From positions 1 through 34,349 of the forward strand of contig CANRJJ010000017.1 of the NCBI GenBank assembly GCA_947630895.1: a stretch of 34,349 nucleotides of DNA, given 5' to 3'. Positions 17,121 through 25,693 of this stretch are shown here, piece after piece. This DNA comes from an uncultured Wohlfahrtiimonas sp. (GTDB taxonomy: Bacteria > Pseudomonadota > Gammaproteobacteria > Cardiobacteriales > Wohlfahrtiimonadaceae). Positions within the stretch are counted from its first letter, which is position 1; the number at the start of each line of letters is the position of its first letter. A model generated the notes under the pieces. It was not told the origin of the DNA and ran no database searches. It was given only the letters and a program-made list of their open reading frames with translations. The translations under genes and the position numbers were made by a program.

Positions 17121-18470
17121 ATGGACCGAAAGACTTTAGGAATATTTGCAGCAGTGCTTGCACTTTACATCTTAGCGATTGTCGCGAAAGGTAGTCCAGA
17201 TACGCTCTTTTATCAGCTCGTGAGCGTTTTACCCTTAGTGTTAATTTTAGTTTTATTATTCATGCAAGTGGATATGTTGGTTGCTGCTTTGATTGGTGGT
17301 GTAATGGCAATGATCATTGGTGGCATAGGTATTGCAGGTGCTAATAAGATTATGATGGAAACAGTGCCGAAAATGTTGTCAAACACTGTTCCAATTATCA
17401 ACTCAGCAGTTGCAACCGCAGTATTTAAAGCAGGTGGATATAGCGCTGCATTAACACTAGTGCGCCGCAGCATCGGTGGGCGATTAGAGTTTATGGCGGC
17501 ATTTATTGTGATTCTTCAAGCTGCGGCAACTTATATGTCTGGTATTGGTGGTGGTAGTGCGATGGTGATTGCGCCATTGGCATTTGCAGCGTTGGGTGCA
17601 AACCGCTATTTAATCGCAGGTATGTCGATCGCGACAGCCGCTTCTTTTACAACATCGCCAGCCTCTTTGGAATCAAGCGTTGTGTCAGATCTATCAGGTA
17701 CGCCAATCGGTGAATATGTAGCAACAATGCAACCTTACTGGTTATTGTTTGTTGGTATTTCTATCGTGATTGCTTTTGTCGGCACATTGAAAACTAAGAA
17801 AATTTTTGTGGCAGAAGAGGATGTAAGCTTGGCTTCTAAAACCAAAAGTGAATTATGGAAATTAACATTGCCTGCAATTTTCTTATTATTTGCAGTAATC
17901 GCAGGGCCAAGCATTAATAAATTGTTGATCGCAAGCGGTATCGTTGAAACAGCAATTTTTGGACCACTAATGTACACAATCGTAACGATTGCTTTGATTT
18001 ATTTCTGTAGTGATCTTTCATTGAATGAGTCTGTAGAAGCAATGGTGAGCGGTTCAAACTACATTTTAAAATGCTTATTTACAGTGGGACTATTTTTAAC
18101 ATTTATCTATGTGATCGAAGCAACAGGTGCATTCCAAACAATTGCTTCGGTGGTGCGATTAGCGCCTGCGAGCTTGGTTGTACCAGCTGCGGTGTTGGTC
18201 GGGTTTTTGATTGGTGTACCTGCTGGTGCATTCGTTGGTTCAATTTTAACTTTAGTATTGCCGATCACTGTGGTTTTAGGATTCACACCTGTACAAATTG
18301 GTATGGTGGCAATTGGTGTCGGTTTTGGTAGCCAATTAAGCTTAGTGAATATCACAATGCAAGCTTTATCAGCAGGTTTTAGAATCCCAATCATTCAAGT
18401 TTCACGTGGCAACTTACCATTTGTTTTGGGTGCTGTTGCATTGTTATTAGTTATTTCTGCATTTGTATAA
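17121..18470 (+). CDS. Multi-spanning permease of the ion-transporter superfamily type
   Basis: A 449-aa inner-membrane protein with about 11-12 hydrophobic helices and two weakly similar halves. Gly/Ser-rich re-entrant-like segments are seen, for example SGIGGGSAMVIAPLAF and FLIGVPAGAFVGSIL, resembling GntP/CitMHS/DctM-type carriers. I cannot name the family with certainty. The ATG at 17121 is preferred over an upstream GTG because AGGTGA is correctly spaced before it. It precedes an amidohydrolase by 27 bases and is divergent from the CynR-like regulator, so it most likely imports that enzyme's substrate, by analogy with codB-codA. Confidence 0.75.
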   Translation: MDRKTLGIFAAVLALYILAIVAKGSPDTLFYQLVSVLPLVLILVLLFMQVDMLVAALIGGVMAMIIGGIGIAGANKIMMETVPKMLSNTVPIINSAVATAVFKAGGYSAALTLVRRSIGGRLEFMAAFIVILQAAATYMSGIGGGSAMVIAPLAFAALGANRYLIAGMSIATAASFTTSPASLESSVVSDLSGTPIGEYVATMQPYWLLFVGISIVIAFVGTLKTKKIFVAEEDVSLASKTKSELWKLTLPAIFLLFAVIAGPSINKLLIASGIVETAIFGPLMYTIVTIALIYFCSDLSLNESVEAMVSGSNYILKCLFTVGLFLTFIYVIEATGAFQTIASVVRLAPASLVVPAAVLVGFLIGVPAGAFVGSILTLVLPITVVLGFTPVQIGMVAIGVGFGSQLSLVNITMQALSAGFRIPIIQVSRGNLPFVLGAVALLLVISAFV

Positions 18471-18497
18471 TTGCCAATTGAATTGAGGAGAAAAATA

Positions 18498-19733
18498 ATG
18501 AGTAAATCTGTTGATATGATCATCCGTAATGTTCGCATTGATGATGCTAAACCGTTGTTAGATGTTGCAATTAAAGATGGCAAAATTGTGGCGATTGAAG
18601 AAAATACAGCATTGACTGCAACGAATGAAATTCAAGGTGAAGGGCACGTATTGATCCCAAGCTTTGTGGAAAGCCATCTTCATCTAGAGAAAGCGTTCGT
18701 GATGGATCGTAAAGCGAATCGATCAGGCACTTTGCAAGAAGCGATTGCAGTAACGGCTGAGCTAAAACCTACATTTACTTATGACGATATTATGGAGCGT
18801 TCGCGCAAAGTCATTCGTGCATTGGTGCAAAATGGTACGACTTATGTGCGCGCACATGCTGAGTTTGACCCAGGACAGGGTTTTACAGGGTTTGATGCAA
18901 TTTTGCAGCTTCGAGAAGAATTTAAAGGTATTATTGATATTCAAGTGGTGGCATTTCCACAAGAAGGGATTTTTAAATATCCAGGCACTGAAGCGATGAT
19001 GGTTGAAGCGATGGAAAAAGGCGCTGATGTTGTGGGGGGTATTCCATACAATGATCGTGATGCCAAAGAGCATGTGGATTTTGTATTTGATCTAGCGAAA
19101 AAATACAATAAAGACATCGATCTTCATCAAGATTTCTCGGACGACGCACACAATATTTCTATTGATTATGTTGCTGAAAAAACCATTGCAATGGGATGGC
19201 AAGGGCGTGTGAGCGTTGGTCATTTAACAAGCTTGGGCGCTTTAGAGCCAAAAAGACGCGATGAAGTGATTCATCTAATTAAAGAAGCGGACATTAGCGT
19301 GATGTGTTTGCCTGCAACTGACCTCCATTTAGGTGCGCGTAAAGATGAATATAATGTTCGTCGTACTTTGACGCCTGTGCGAGCACTGCGTGATGCGGGT
19401 GTGAATGTTTGCTTGGCAACCAATAATATTCGCAATGCCTTTACACCTTATGGTACAGGTAACTTATTACACATTTCTATGTTGGCTGTTCCTGCGGCTC
19501 ATTTGGGTGGCGCGGATGATCAAATCACAGTTTTACCAATGCTCACAACTAATCCTGCCAAAGCTTTAGGTTTAAAAGATTACGGATTGGAAGTTGGAAA
19601 AAATGCAGATTTGGTTTTACTGAATACAGATAAAATCTCATCGATTATTTTAGATGTGCCATTGCCTTTAAAAGTGATTAAACATGGCAAAGTGATTGCA
19701 GAAACTGAGGTTTCTCAAAAAGTATTGTTTTAA
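18498..19733 (+). CDS. Cytosine-deaminase-like amidohydrolase with altered active site
   Basis: A 411-aa metal-dependent amidohydrolase aligning along its length with E. coli CodA. It keeps the H60-x-H62 metal pair (SHLHLEK), VAFPQEG with the ring-binding Gln, H210 and H242 (GHLTSL). It differs at two positions that deaminases need. The proton-shuttle Glu that follows the third His by three residues is Phe here (H-Q-D-F213), and the metal/catalytic Asp of the GHDD or TDN block is Asn (ATN309N). It is therefore unlikely to be a normal cytosine deaminase and may hydrolyse another cyclic or amide substrate. The start at ATG 18498 follows GAGGAG; an in-frame TTG at 18471 is rejected. It shares an operon with the upstream permease and ends at a good terminator. 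Confidence 0.8.
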   Translation: MSKSVDMIIRNVRIDDAKPLLDVAIKDGKIVAIEENTALTATNEIQGEGHVLIPSFVESHLHLEKAFVMDRKANRSGTLQEAIAVTAELKPTFTYDDIMERSRKVIRALVQNGTTYVRAHAEFDPGQGFTGFDAILQLREEFKGIIDIQVVAFPQEGIFKYPGTEAMMVEAMEKGADVVGGIPYNDRDAKEHVDFVFDLAKKYNKDIDLHQDFSDDAHNISIDYVAEKTIAMGWQGRVSVGHLTSLGALEPKRRDEVIHLIKEADISVMCLPATDLHLGARKDEYNVRRTLTPVRALRDAGVNVCLATNNIRNAFTPYGTGNLLHISMLAVPAAHLGGADDQITVLPMLTTNPAKALGLKDYGLEVGKNADLVLLNTDKISSIILDVPLPLKVIKHGKVIAETEVSQKVLF

Positions 19734-19748
19734 ATCCAAGTGAATTTA

Positions 19749-19771
19749 AAGCTCCGAAAGGAGCTTTTTTT
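19749..19771 (+). terminator. Intrinsic terminator after the amidohydrolase
   Basis: AAGCTCC pairs with GGAGCTT around a stable GAAA tetraloop, followed directly by a T run. Confidence 0.9.
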
Positions 19772-19847
19772 ATTTTTGGCATCTAAAAAATTTACATTTC
19801 ATGTTAAGCTTATTTTCGATCTCGCAACCAAAGGATTCTAAAGTTAA

Positions 19848-20270
19848 ATGAATAATGAAATTGTAGATTCGCTAGTTTTCTTGGGATTCATTAGTTTTAT
19901 TTCTAATGTATTGCCTGGAAGCTTAGAAGTTGTCTTAACAGTTTTTATTCATAAGCATACAGATTTAGCTTTATGGGGATGGTTGGTTGCAGTAGTTTTT
20001 AATGCATCTGGAAGTTCGGCGATATTTTTATTGGGCAATAAAATTCCCAATCATAAAAAACTTTCGCCACGGGCCGAAGCATTGGTTAAAAAATATGGAT
20101 CATTCAGTTTGTTGTTTTCTGGTGTGCCATTTGTGGGTGATGTTTTGCCTTTAGCGGCAGGCTGGTTTAAGTTAAAAGTTGTGCCAAGTATCATCTGTTT
20201 ATTCATCGGCAAAGGCATTAGATATGGGCTGATGATCTTGTTTTTAGAATACGTTATGCATAAGATTTAA
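19848..20270 (+). CDS. yqaA: YqaA/DedA-like inner-membrane protein
   Basis: A 140-aa membrane protein related to the SNARE-associated/DedA (VTT) family and matching E. coli YqaA (142 aa) in length and layout. It has an N-terminal helix with LPGSLEVVL (YqaA has LPGNSEVVL), a central amphipathic region with KYGSFSLLFSGVPFVGDVLPLAAGWFK, and a C-terminal helix with GKGIRYG. Larger relatives move lipids between leaflets; YqaA itself is not well characterised. AAAGGA lies 13-18 bases before the ATG. It sits alone between the amidohydrolase terminator and the B12-riboswitch region. Confidence 0.85.
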   Translation: MNNEIVDSLVFLGFISFISNVLPGSLEVVLTVFIHKHTDLALWGWLVAVVFNASGSSAIFLLGNKIPNHKKLSPRAEALVKKYGSFSLLFSGVPFVGDVLPLAAGWFKLKVVPSIICLFIGKGIRYGLMILFLEYVMHKI

Positions 20271-20296
20271 AAATTAAAAAAAGAAGCATAGTCAAG

Positions 20297-20323
20297 AGAT
20301 ATCATCATTGATATCTATATAAT
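20297..20323 (+). promoter_or_regulatory. Palindrome and -10 element upstream of nrdAB
   Basis: An 8-bp dyad AGATATCA-TCAT-TGATATCT (20297-20316) is followed one base later by a perfect TATAAT (20318-20323). This position, over the -35 region, suits a repressor operator; the bound protein is unknown and the sequence does not fit the NrdR box as I recall it. A further dyad GATAAAA...TTTTATC lies at 20346-20363. Confidence 0.45.
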
Positions 20324-20395
20324 TATATTTTTATCAATTAGTTACGATAAAAGTATTTTTATCAAGTTAATAAATGAAGCAGAAAAAAAAATTAA

Positions 20396-20556
20396 AAATG
20401 ATATGATATGTCCTTCAAAAAGTCTGGCTGATATTGTGAAAATCAATTCCTGACTCGCAACTGTAAGTAGATAGATTTATTGCTTTGATCCATTGGCTAA
20501 AATAGCTAGAAAGAGATAGTAAATTGATGACCAATACGTTAACAGACCATTTGAAA
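20396..20556 (+). ncRNA. Cobalamin (B12) riboswitch
   Basis: The 381-base gap between yqaA and nrdA holds conserved cobalamin-aptamer blocks in the right order. These are a GTGAAAATC-type hairpin (ATTG/CAAT stem, 20433-20447), then CGCAACTGTAAG (20456-20467, family CGCnACTGTnAg), a diverged B12 box CCATTGG (20490-20496) with its small hairpin and AGAAAGA (20508-20514). GATGACC (20526-20532) and ACAGACCATTTG (20542-20553, family AGnAGACCTGCC) follow. AAATG (20396-20400) can pair with CATTT (20548-20552) to close P1. A terminator follows directly. Some blocks deviate from consensus, so a covariance-model score is needed, but the overall match is good. Predicted effect: B12 binding favours termination before nrdA. 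Confidence 0.75.
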
Positions 20557-20568
20557 AAAATTCTTAGA

Positions 20569-20626
20569 GGCGGGGATGCTTCTAAAACGCAGGTTTACTT
20601 GTGCTTTTTGTTTCCCCGCTTTTTTT
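20569..20626 (+). terminator. Riboswitch-linked intrinsic terminator
   Basis: GGCGGGGA (20569-20576) pairs with TCCCCGCT (20613-20620), followed by T to 20626. The long loop holds its own hairpin (CGCAGG/CTTGTG around TTTA). It lies between the cobalamin aptamer and the nrdA start, the standard layout for transcriptional attenuation. Confidence 0.85.
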
Positions 20627-20651
20627 ATTCATGAATTGATAGGGTAGGGAA

Positions 20652-22895
20652 ATGATTCGATACATTGTAAAAAGCAGTGGTGAACGCGAAGATTTTGATG
20701 CGGATAAATTGAATAAATGGGCCGAATTTGCCGCCCATTACGAAGTTGACTGGAGCACCATTGTACTTGAAGCGTATCGTAAGTGTTATGACGGGTGTAC
20801 AACTTTAGAGCTTCATAAAGCGATGATCGATGCGTGTGTTGAGCGTGAAGATCATAATCATTTAAGAATGGCAGGTCGTTTCTTAATTGGTTCAATATAT
20901 AAAGAAGCTTTTGGTGGATTCCGTAAAATTCCTTCCTTGACTGTTTTCTATAGCCACATGATTCAATTGGGTCATTGGGAAAAAATGGACTATACCGATG
21001 AAGAACTCATCGAATTAGACCGCATGATTGATCACAGCATTGACATCAACTATAACTACACAACGCTTCGTCAAATGAAGGATAAATACCTCATTCAGAA
21101 TCGTGTCACAGGTCATTGCTTAGAGTCTCCACAGTTTATGTTTATGGGTATGGCGATGCAGAATATGCAGCAGCAACCTAAAGCACGACGCATGGAAGAC
21201 ATCAAAAATCTTTATCGTTATTTGAATGAATTGAAAATCAACACGCCAACGCCGATGTTGATCAACATGCGTACGCCACATAAAGGTTATGCATCTTGCT
21301 GTGTTTACACAACAGGCGATAACGTAGATAGCTTAGCAACGGGCGATCATATTGCATACATGATGACATGTGCAAGTGCAGGTATTGGCGCGCATTTGTT
21401 AACGCGTTCAAAAGGGGATCCTGTTAAACAAGGTCGCGTTGTGCATCAAGGTAAATTGCCTTATTACCGTATGATTCAAAGTGCTGTACATGCCAACATG
21501 CAATCAAGCCGTGGCGGTAGTGCAACTGTTTACTTCAACGTTTTAGATCCAGAAATTTATGATTTATTGGCATTGAAAAACCCAACAACCGTTGTTCAAA
21601 AGCGTATTCGTGACATCGACTATGCAATGCTATCTAACCGTTTATTCGTAGAAAAAGTTGCGAAAAATGAAGATTGGATGTTGATCAGCTATCAAACAGC
21701 ACCTGATTTATACGATGCTTTCTATGCAAATGATTATGATTTATTCAAGCGTTTGTATGATGGCTATTTTGCAAAAGATTGTAAAAAACAGATCGTTAAA
21801 GCGCGTGATATCGCAGTTAAAGCATTGACAGAATCAGCTGAAACTGGCCGTATTTACATGACGTACATTGATGAAATGAACCGTCATACACCATTCAAAG
21901 ACACAATTTACTCAAGTAACTTATGTTTAGAAATCGCATTGCCAACAAAACCATTCACGGATATTCAAGATCTATATTCTGAAAATCCTGAAGGTGAAAT
22001 CGGTTTATGTAGCTTGGCTTCTATCGTTGTGGGTCGTGTTGAACCTGAAGAATACGAAGATGTTGCATACTACACAGCATTGATGATTGATAACGTGATT
22101 GAGTTGATGGAATATCCATTCCCATCATTGAAAACAACGGCTCAAGCGCGTCGTTCTATCGGTGTTGGTATCACGAATCTTGCGCACGAAATGGCGAAGA
22201 AAAAATTAAGCTATGCATCTCATGAAGGTAAAAACTACATTCATCAGATCGCTGAGCGCCACAGTTACTGGTTGCACCGCGCATCTCTTCGTTTAGCGAA
22301 AGAGAAAGGCAATGCATCTTGGATTCATAAAACTAAGTATCCTGAAGGTTGGTTACCGATTGATACTTATTGCAAAACTGTGGATGAAGTTCATAGCCAA
22401 GGTTTATTGTTTGATTGGGAAACATTGCGTCGTGAAATTAAAGAGCAAGGCGGTATCCGCCATAGCGTTTTAGAAGCGATGATGCCAGTTGAATCATCAA
22501 GCCAGTTAACCAATACAACGAATGGTGTTTATCCGATTCGTAACTTGCGTGTGATGAAAACATCTAGCAACAATAAAAACTTATTGTTGGCGCCTGATTT
22601 AGAAAAATTAGGACCGTTTTATGACATTGCATGGAATTTAGATTCTAAAGATTTGATTGATATGTACGCGATTATTCAGAAATTTACAGGCCAAGCGATC
22701 TCAGCTGACTTGTATTTGAATCTAAAAGACGAAGCAAATATTTCAACGAGTAAATTGCTCAAAGATTACATCTATATGATGAAAATGGGCTGTAAAACTC
22801 GTTATTACTTGAATAGCGCATCAGGTATTATCCACGAATCATTTGTCGAAACAGTGGAAGACAAGGGTTGCGCTGGTGGTGCTTGTACTCTATAG
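20652..22895 (+). CDS. nrdA: Class Ia ribonucleotide reductase, large (alpha) subunit
   Basis: Reduces ribonucleoside diphosphates to deoxyribonucleotides together with NrdB. It is 747 aa. The N-terminal about 90 residues look like an ATP-cone (IVKSSGEREDFDADKL), so the enzyme should be shut down by dATP. Active-site features are a redox Cys at 216/217 (ASCC), N423-L-C425-L-E427 (thiyl-radical Cys and partners), the second redox Cys C453 (GLCSLAS), the radical-transfer tyrosines Y718-Y719 and a C-terminal shuttle pair C740/C745. AGGGTAGGGA precedes the ATG. nrdB starts 3 nt after the stop. Control by the upstream B12 riboswitch implies that a B12-dependent reductase exists elsewhere. Confidence 0.95.
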   Translation: MIRYIVKSSGEREDFDADKLNKWAEFAAHYEVDWSTIVLEAYRKCYDGCTTLELHKAMIDACVEREDHNHLRMAGRFLIGSIYKEAFGGFRKIPSLTVFYSHMIQLGHWEKMDYTDEELIELDRMIDHSIDINYNYTTLRQMKDKYLIQNRVTGHCLESPQFMFMGMAMQNMQQQPKARRMEDIKNLYRYLNELKINTPTPMLINMRTPHKGYASCCVYTTGDNVDSLATGDHIAYMMTCASAGIGAHLLTRSKGDPVKQGRVVHQGKLPYYRMIQSAVHANMQSSRGGSATVYFNVLDPEIYDLLALKNPTTVVQKRIRDIDYAMLSNRLFVEKVAKNEDWMLISYQTAPDLYDAFYANDYDLFKRLYDGYFAKDCKKQIVKARDIAVKALTESAETGRIYMTYIDEMNRHTPFKDTIYSSNLCLEIALPTKPFTDIQDLYSENPEGEIGLCSLASIVVGRVEPEEYEDVAYYTALMIDNVIELMEYPFPSLKTTAQARRSIGVGITNLAHEMAKKKLSYASHEGKNYIHQIAERHSYWLHRASLRLAKEKGNASWIHKTKYPEGWLPIDTYCKTVDEVHSQGLLFDWETLRREIKEQGGIRHSVLEAMMPVESSSQLTNTTNGVYPIRNLRVMKTSSNNKNLLLAPDLEKLGPFYDIAWNLDSKDLIDMYAIIQKFTGQAISADLYLNLKDEANISTSKLLKDYIYMMKMGCKTRYYLNSASGIIHESFVETVEDKGCAGGACTL

Positions 22896-22898
22896 GGA

Positions 22899-24011
22899 AT
22901 GATGATGGAAAAAAATCAAACAACTTCAATTTTTAACCAAGATAATAATGCTTGGCAAACAGGTCGCTATCCTTTGGTGTTGGGTGAGCCTTTGGGCTTG
23001 TATGACAGCGTAAACGTGCCTTATCCAAAACTATTTGATTTGTATAAATTACAAAAATCAATGGATTGGACAGAGGATGAAGTGAATCTTGAACAATCTC
23101 GTATGGATTTGATCAACTGTTCTAAAAACAACTATGACATCATGGTTAAAACATTGGCATTCCAATGGGAATTAGACTCTGTTGCTTCTCGTGCGATCGC
23201 ACCATTGTTTGCACCATTTGTGACAAACAGTGAATTATGGGTAATGTTGTCTAAGCAATCAGAAGTTGAAAATCTTCATGCTTTGACATATTCAGAGATC
23301 ATTCGTCAGTGCTTGTCTGATCCTAAAGAAGTATTTGAAGCAGTAATGAAAAACGATGAAGTTTTGAATCGTTCAACCACTGTGATCGAAGCTTTTGATA
23401 AGTTATCAGAATTTGGTGCTTTGTATAAATTAGGCAAAATCAACAAAGATGACTTGGAATTAAAACAAGTAATTTTAAGAAGCTTTGTTGCATTGTACTG
23501 CTTAGAAAAAGTTGAGTTCATGAGCTCATTTGCTTGTACGTTTGCATTGGCTGAGCAAAATATCTTCCAAGGTATTGCGAAGTTAGTACAAAAAATTGCT
23601 CAAGATGAGCAAGTACACGTAATGATGGATGAAGCAATTTTAGAAATCATGTTGGCAGATGAAGAGTGGGCTGGTGTGTTTGACACAATTCGTGATGATG
23701 CTGCGAAAATTATCTCAGAAGTTGTTGAGCAAGAGTTCTCTTGGAACCGCTATTTGTTCAGCGAAAATCGTTCGATTGTTGGCTTGAATGAAACTTTATT
23801 GAATGAGTGGGTTTTGTATAACGCACAAGATTTATATCGTTTCTTGGGCATTGATAATCCGTATCCACACATTAAAACTAAGCCATTAGTTTGGATGGAT
23901 AACTGGTTGGATTTGAACAAAACTCAAAATGCTAACCAAGAATCAGATAACACCAACTATCGCTTAAACAGCGTATTGGATGACTCAGAAGACGAAATTT
24001 TCGATATCTAA
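22899..24011 (+). CDS. nrdB: Class Ia ribonucleotide reductase, small (beta) subunit
   Basis: Holds the di-iron/tyrosyl-radical cofactor for the adjacent NrdA. It is 370 aa. Ligands are all present by alignment with E. coli NrdB: D93 (ELDS), E124 and H127 (ENLH), radical Tyr Y131 (HALTY), E219 (ALAEQ), and E237 with H240 (DEQVH). So it should form an ordinary Fe-Tyr radical. The C-terminus (DSEDEIFDI) is an acidic tail of the kind that docks on NrdA. Three ATG codons in a row (22899, 22902, 22905) follow TAGGG; the later two have better SD spacing, so the protein may lack one or two Met. No ferredoxin (yfaE-type) maintenance gene follows; a terminator does. Confidence 0.95.
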   Translation: MMMEKNQTTSIFNQDNNAWQTGRYPLVLGEPLGLYDSVNVPYPKLFDLYKLQKSMDWTEDEVNLEQSRMDLINCSKNNYDIMVKTLAFQWELDSVASRAIAPLFAPFVTNSELWVMLSKQSEVENLHALTYSEIIRQCLSDPKEVFEAVMKNDEVLNRSTTVIEAFDKLSEFGALYKLGKINKDDLELKQVILRSFVALYCLEKVEFMSSFACTFALAEQNIFQGIAKLVQKIAQDEQVHVMMDEAILEIMLADEEWAGVFDTIRDDAAKIISEVVEQEFSWNRYLFSENRSIVGLNETLLNEWVLYNAQDLYRFLGIDNPYPHIKTKPLVWMDNWLDLNKTQNANQESDNTNYRLNSVLDDSEDEIFDI

Positions 24012-24030
24012 TTCAAAATCTACATTTTAA

Positions 24031-24054
24031 AAAGGGCTATTAAGCCCTTTTTTT
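24031..24054 (+). terminator. Intrinsic terminator after nrdAB
   Basis: AAAGGGCT pairs with AGCCCTTT around ATTA, with the T run continuing to 24054. It lies only 12 bases before the next ATG. Confidence 0.9.
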
Positions 24055-24066
24055 ATAGGAATAATA

Positions 24067-24297
24067 ATGAACATAGAAAAGCTAATAGTAGAGTTAAATA
24101 ACGAGCCTGATGATGTGATTGAGTTTTTAGAGCAAGTTACTGATGAAAATATTCAAGCGTTAAAAGATCGTAATTGCACCGAAGAGCTTCAAAATTTACA
24201 AAAAATGGCGCAGGATGTTTTAACTATGCTTCAAACAACTGCATCGGGTGGGCATTTGGTGGATGTTGAAAAGATTAATAAATTATTGCATATATAA
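24067..24297 (+). CDS. Small protein of unknown function (76 aa)
   Basis: I do not recognise this family. The 76-aa product is acidic and predicted mainly helical (NNEPDDVIEFLEQVTDENIQ..., then a Gln/Leu-rich helix ELQNLQKMAQDVLTML), with a short Gly-Gly break (TASGGHLVDVEK) and no signal peptide or membrane segment. One Cys (in RNCTEE) and no metal motif are present. AGGA lies 8-11 bases before the ATG, so it is probably translated. It begins right after the nrdAB terminator with no visible promoter, so expression may depend on read-through. It lies 21 nt before the dGTPase gene and could be cotranscribed with it. Confidence 0.6.
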   Translation: MNIEKLIVELNNEPDDVIEFLEQVTDENIQALKDRNCTEELQNLQKMAQDVLTMLQTTASGGHLVDVEKINKLLHI

Positions 24298-24318
24298 TAA
24301 ATAAAAAAGGAGAAAGAT

Positions 24319-25638
24319 ATGTTAGAAACAAGTATATGGGAGAAAAGATTTTATGAAAAAACTAATAATGCTGAGTTTAAAAGAGATGATTATGGAAGGG
24401 ATAGGGCAAGAATAATTCATTCTGCTTTTTTCAGAAGATTACAAGGAAAGACTCAGGTTTTAGGTTTAGGAGAAAGCGATTTTTATAGAACAAGACTTAC
24501 CCATTCCTTAGAAGTGGCACAAATTGCTAATGGAATAACCGAGTCTGTAAAAAATCAGGCCAAGATTAATGAGAGTTTTATACAGTTATTACCTCACCAA
24601 AATTTAATTGAATCTATTGGATTAGCTCATGATATCGGACATCCACCCTTTGGACATGGTGGAGAAGTTGCTTTAAATTATGTTATGAAAAATCATGGTG
24701 GCTTTGAGGGTAATGCTCAAACTTTAAGAATCTGTACGACTTTAGGTGAATATACTGATAATAATGGTTTGAATTTAACTAGACGCACATTGTTAGGGAT
24801 TATTAAATATCCATGTTTTTATAGTAGTGTTGTTAATGAAAAAGCATATAAAAAAGGAAATAATAGTACTAACTTAGATTCATATAAACCCCCTAAGTGT
24901 ATTTTTGATAGTGATCAAAAATTTGTAGATTGGATATTGCAACCTTTCTCGGATAAGGATAAAAAAATTTTTATGTCAATGGGCGAGGAAGTAGGCGATA
25001 AGCATAAAAAAGCAAAATATAAATCATTTGATTCGAGCATTATGGAAATCGCTGACGATATTGCTTATGGCGTGCATGACCTAGAGGATGCAGTGGCTCT
25101 AGGATTAGTTAGTGAAAGACAATGGAAGGAAGAGGTTGTAGATAAGTTATCTGATGAATTAAAGGAATTTCCTTTAGCAAGTAAAATGAGAGACTATACA
25201 TCTTGGCTTTTTTCGGGAGAGAATAAAACAAGAAAAAAAGCTATTAGTGCATTGGTACATTATTTTATTACTAATGTTGAAGCTCAATCTTTAGGTATAT
25301 TTGAGCATAATTTATTAGATTATCAGGCAACTTTGAATCCTTTAGCAAAAGAAGAGCTAGATGTATTACAAAAATTTATTGTAACTAATGTTATTAAAAC
25401 TCCAGAAGTTCAAACGTTAGAGTATAAAGGACAGCAAATGATTGTAAGATTATTTGAAACCATCAATGATAATCCTTCCCGCCTTTTGCCGAAAAAATAT
25501 CATGAAAGATATGAAATAGAAGATAATAAGTTAAGAGTCGTCTGTGATTATATTGCAGGAACAACAGATGATTATGCCACTAGGTTATATCATAAAATAT
25601 TCACACCATCTTCAGGCTCAATATTCGATAAGTTATAA
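24319..25638 (+). CDS. dgt: Deoxyguanosinetriphosphate triphosphohydrolase-like protein
   Basis: An HD-domain enzyme of the dGTPase family, which splits dNTPs (classically dGTP) to nucleoside and tripolyphosphate. It is 439 aa. The HD metal site is intact: H62 (RLTHSLE), H104-D105 in GLAHDIGHPPFGHGG, and D246/D247 (IADDIAYGVHD). The DRARIIHSAFFRRLQGKTQV block is typical of the family. AAGGAG precedes the ATG. The gene is AT-rich and uses AGA/AGG for Arg and ATA for Ile frequently, while neighbouring genes prefer CGT, so it was probably acquired by transfer. Lying between two ribonucleotide reductase operons, it could balance dNTP pools. Related dGTPases act in anti-phage defence, which is also possible here. 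Confidence 0.9.
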   Translation: MLETSIWEKRFYEKTNNAEFKRDDYGRDRARIIHSAFFRRLQGKTQVLGLGESDFYRTRLTHSLEVAQIANGITESVKNQAKINESFIQLLPHQNLIESIGLAHDIGHPPFGHGGEVALNYVMKNHGGFEGNAQTLRICTTLGEYTDNNGLNLTRRTLLGIIKYPCFYSSVVNEKAYKKGNNSTNLDSYKPPKCIFDSDQKFVDWILQPFSDKDKKIFMSMGEEVGDKHKKAKYKSFDSSIMEIADDIAYGVHDLEDAVALGLVSERQWKEEVVDKLSDELKEFPLASKMRDYTSWLFSGENKTRKKAISALVHYFITNVEAQSLGIFEHNLLDYQATLNPLAKEELDVLQKFIVTNVIKTPEVQTLEYKGQQMIVRLFETINDNPSRLLPKKYHERYEIEDNKLRVVCDYIAGTTDDYATRLYHKIFTPSSGSIFDKL

Positions 25639-25693
25639 CGTTTTCATATAAATACATAATATTTACACAATAATCACACATCAACTTTCTATA

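Noticed and set aside
18471-18497. Extension of the amidohydrolase from a TTG directly at the permease stop
   Set aside because: The GAGGAG SD lies inside the extension and is correctly spaced for ATG 18498.
20341-20366. The GATAAAA...TTTTATC dyad as a Fur box for nrdAB
   Set aside because: It matches the 7-1-7 Fur consensus poorly, unlike the sites at 26227-26258.
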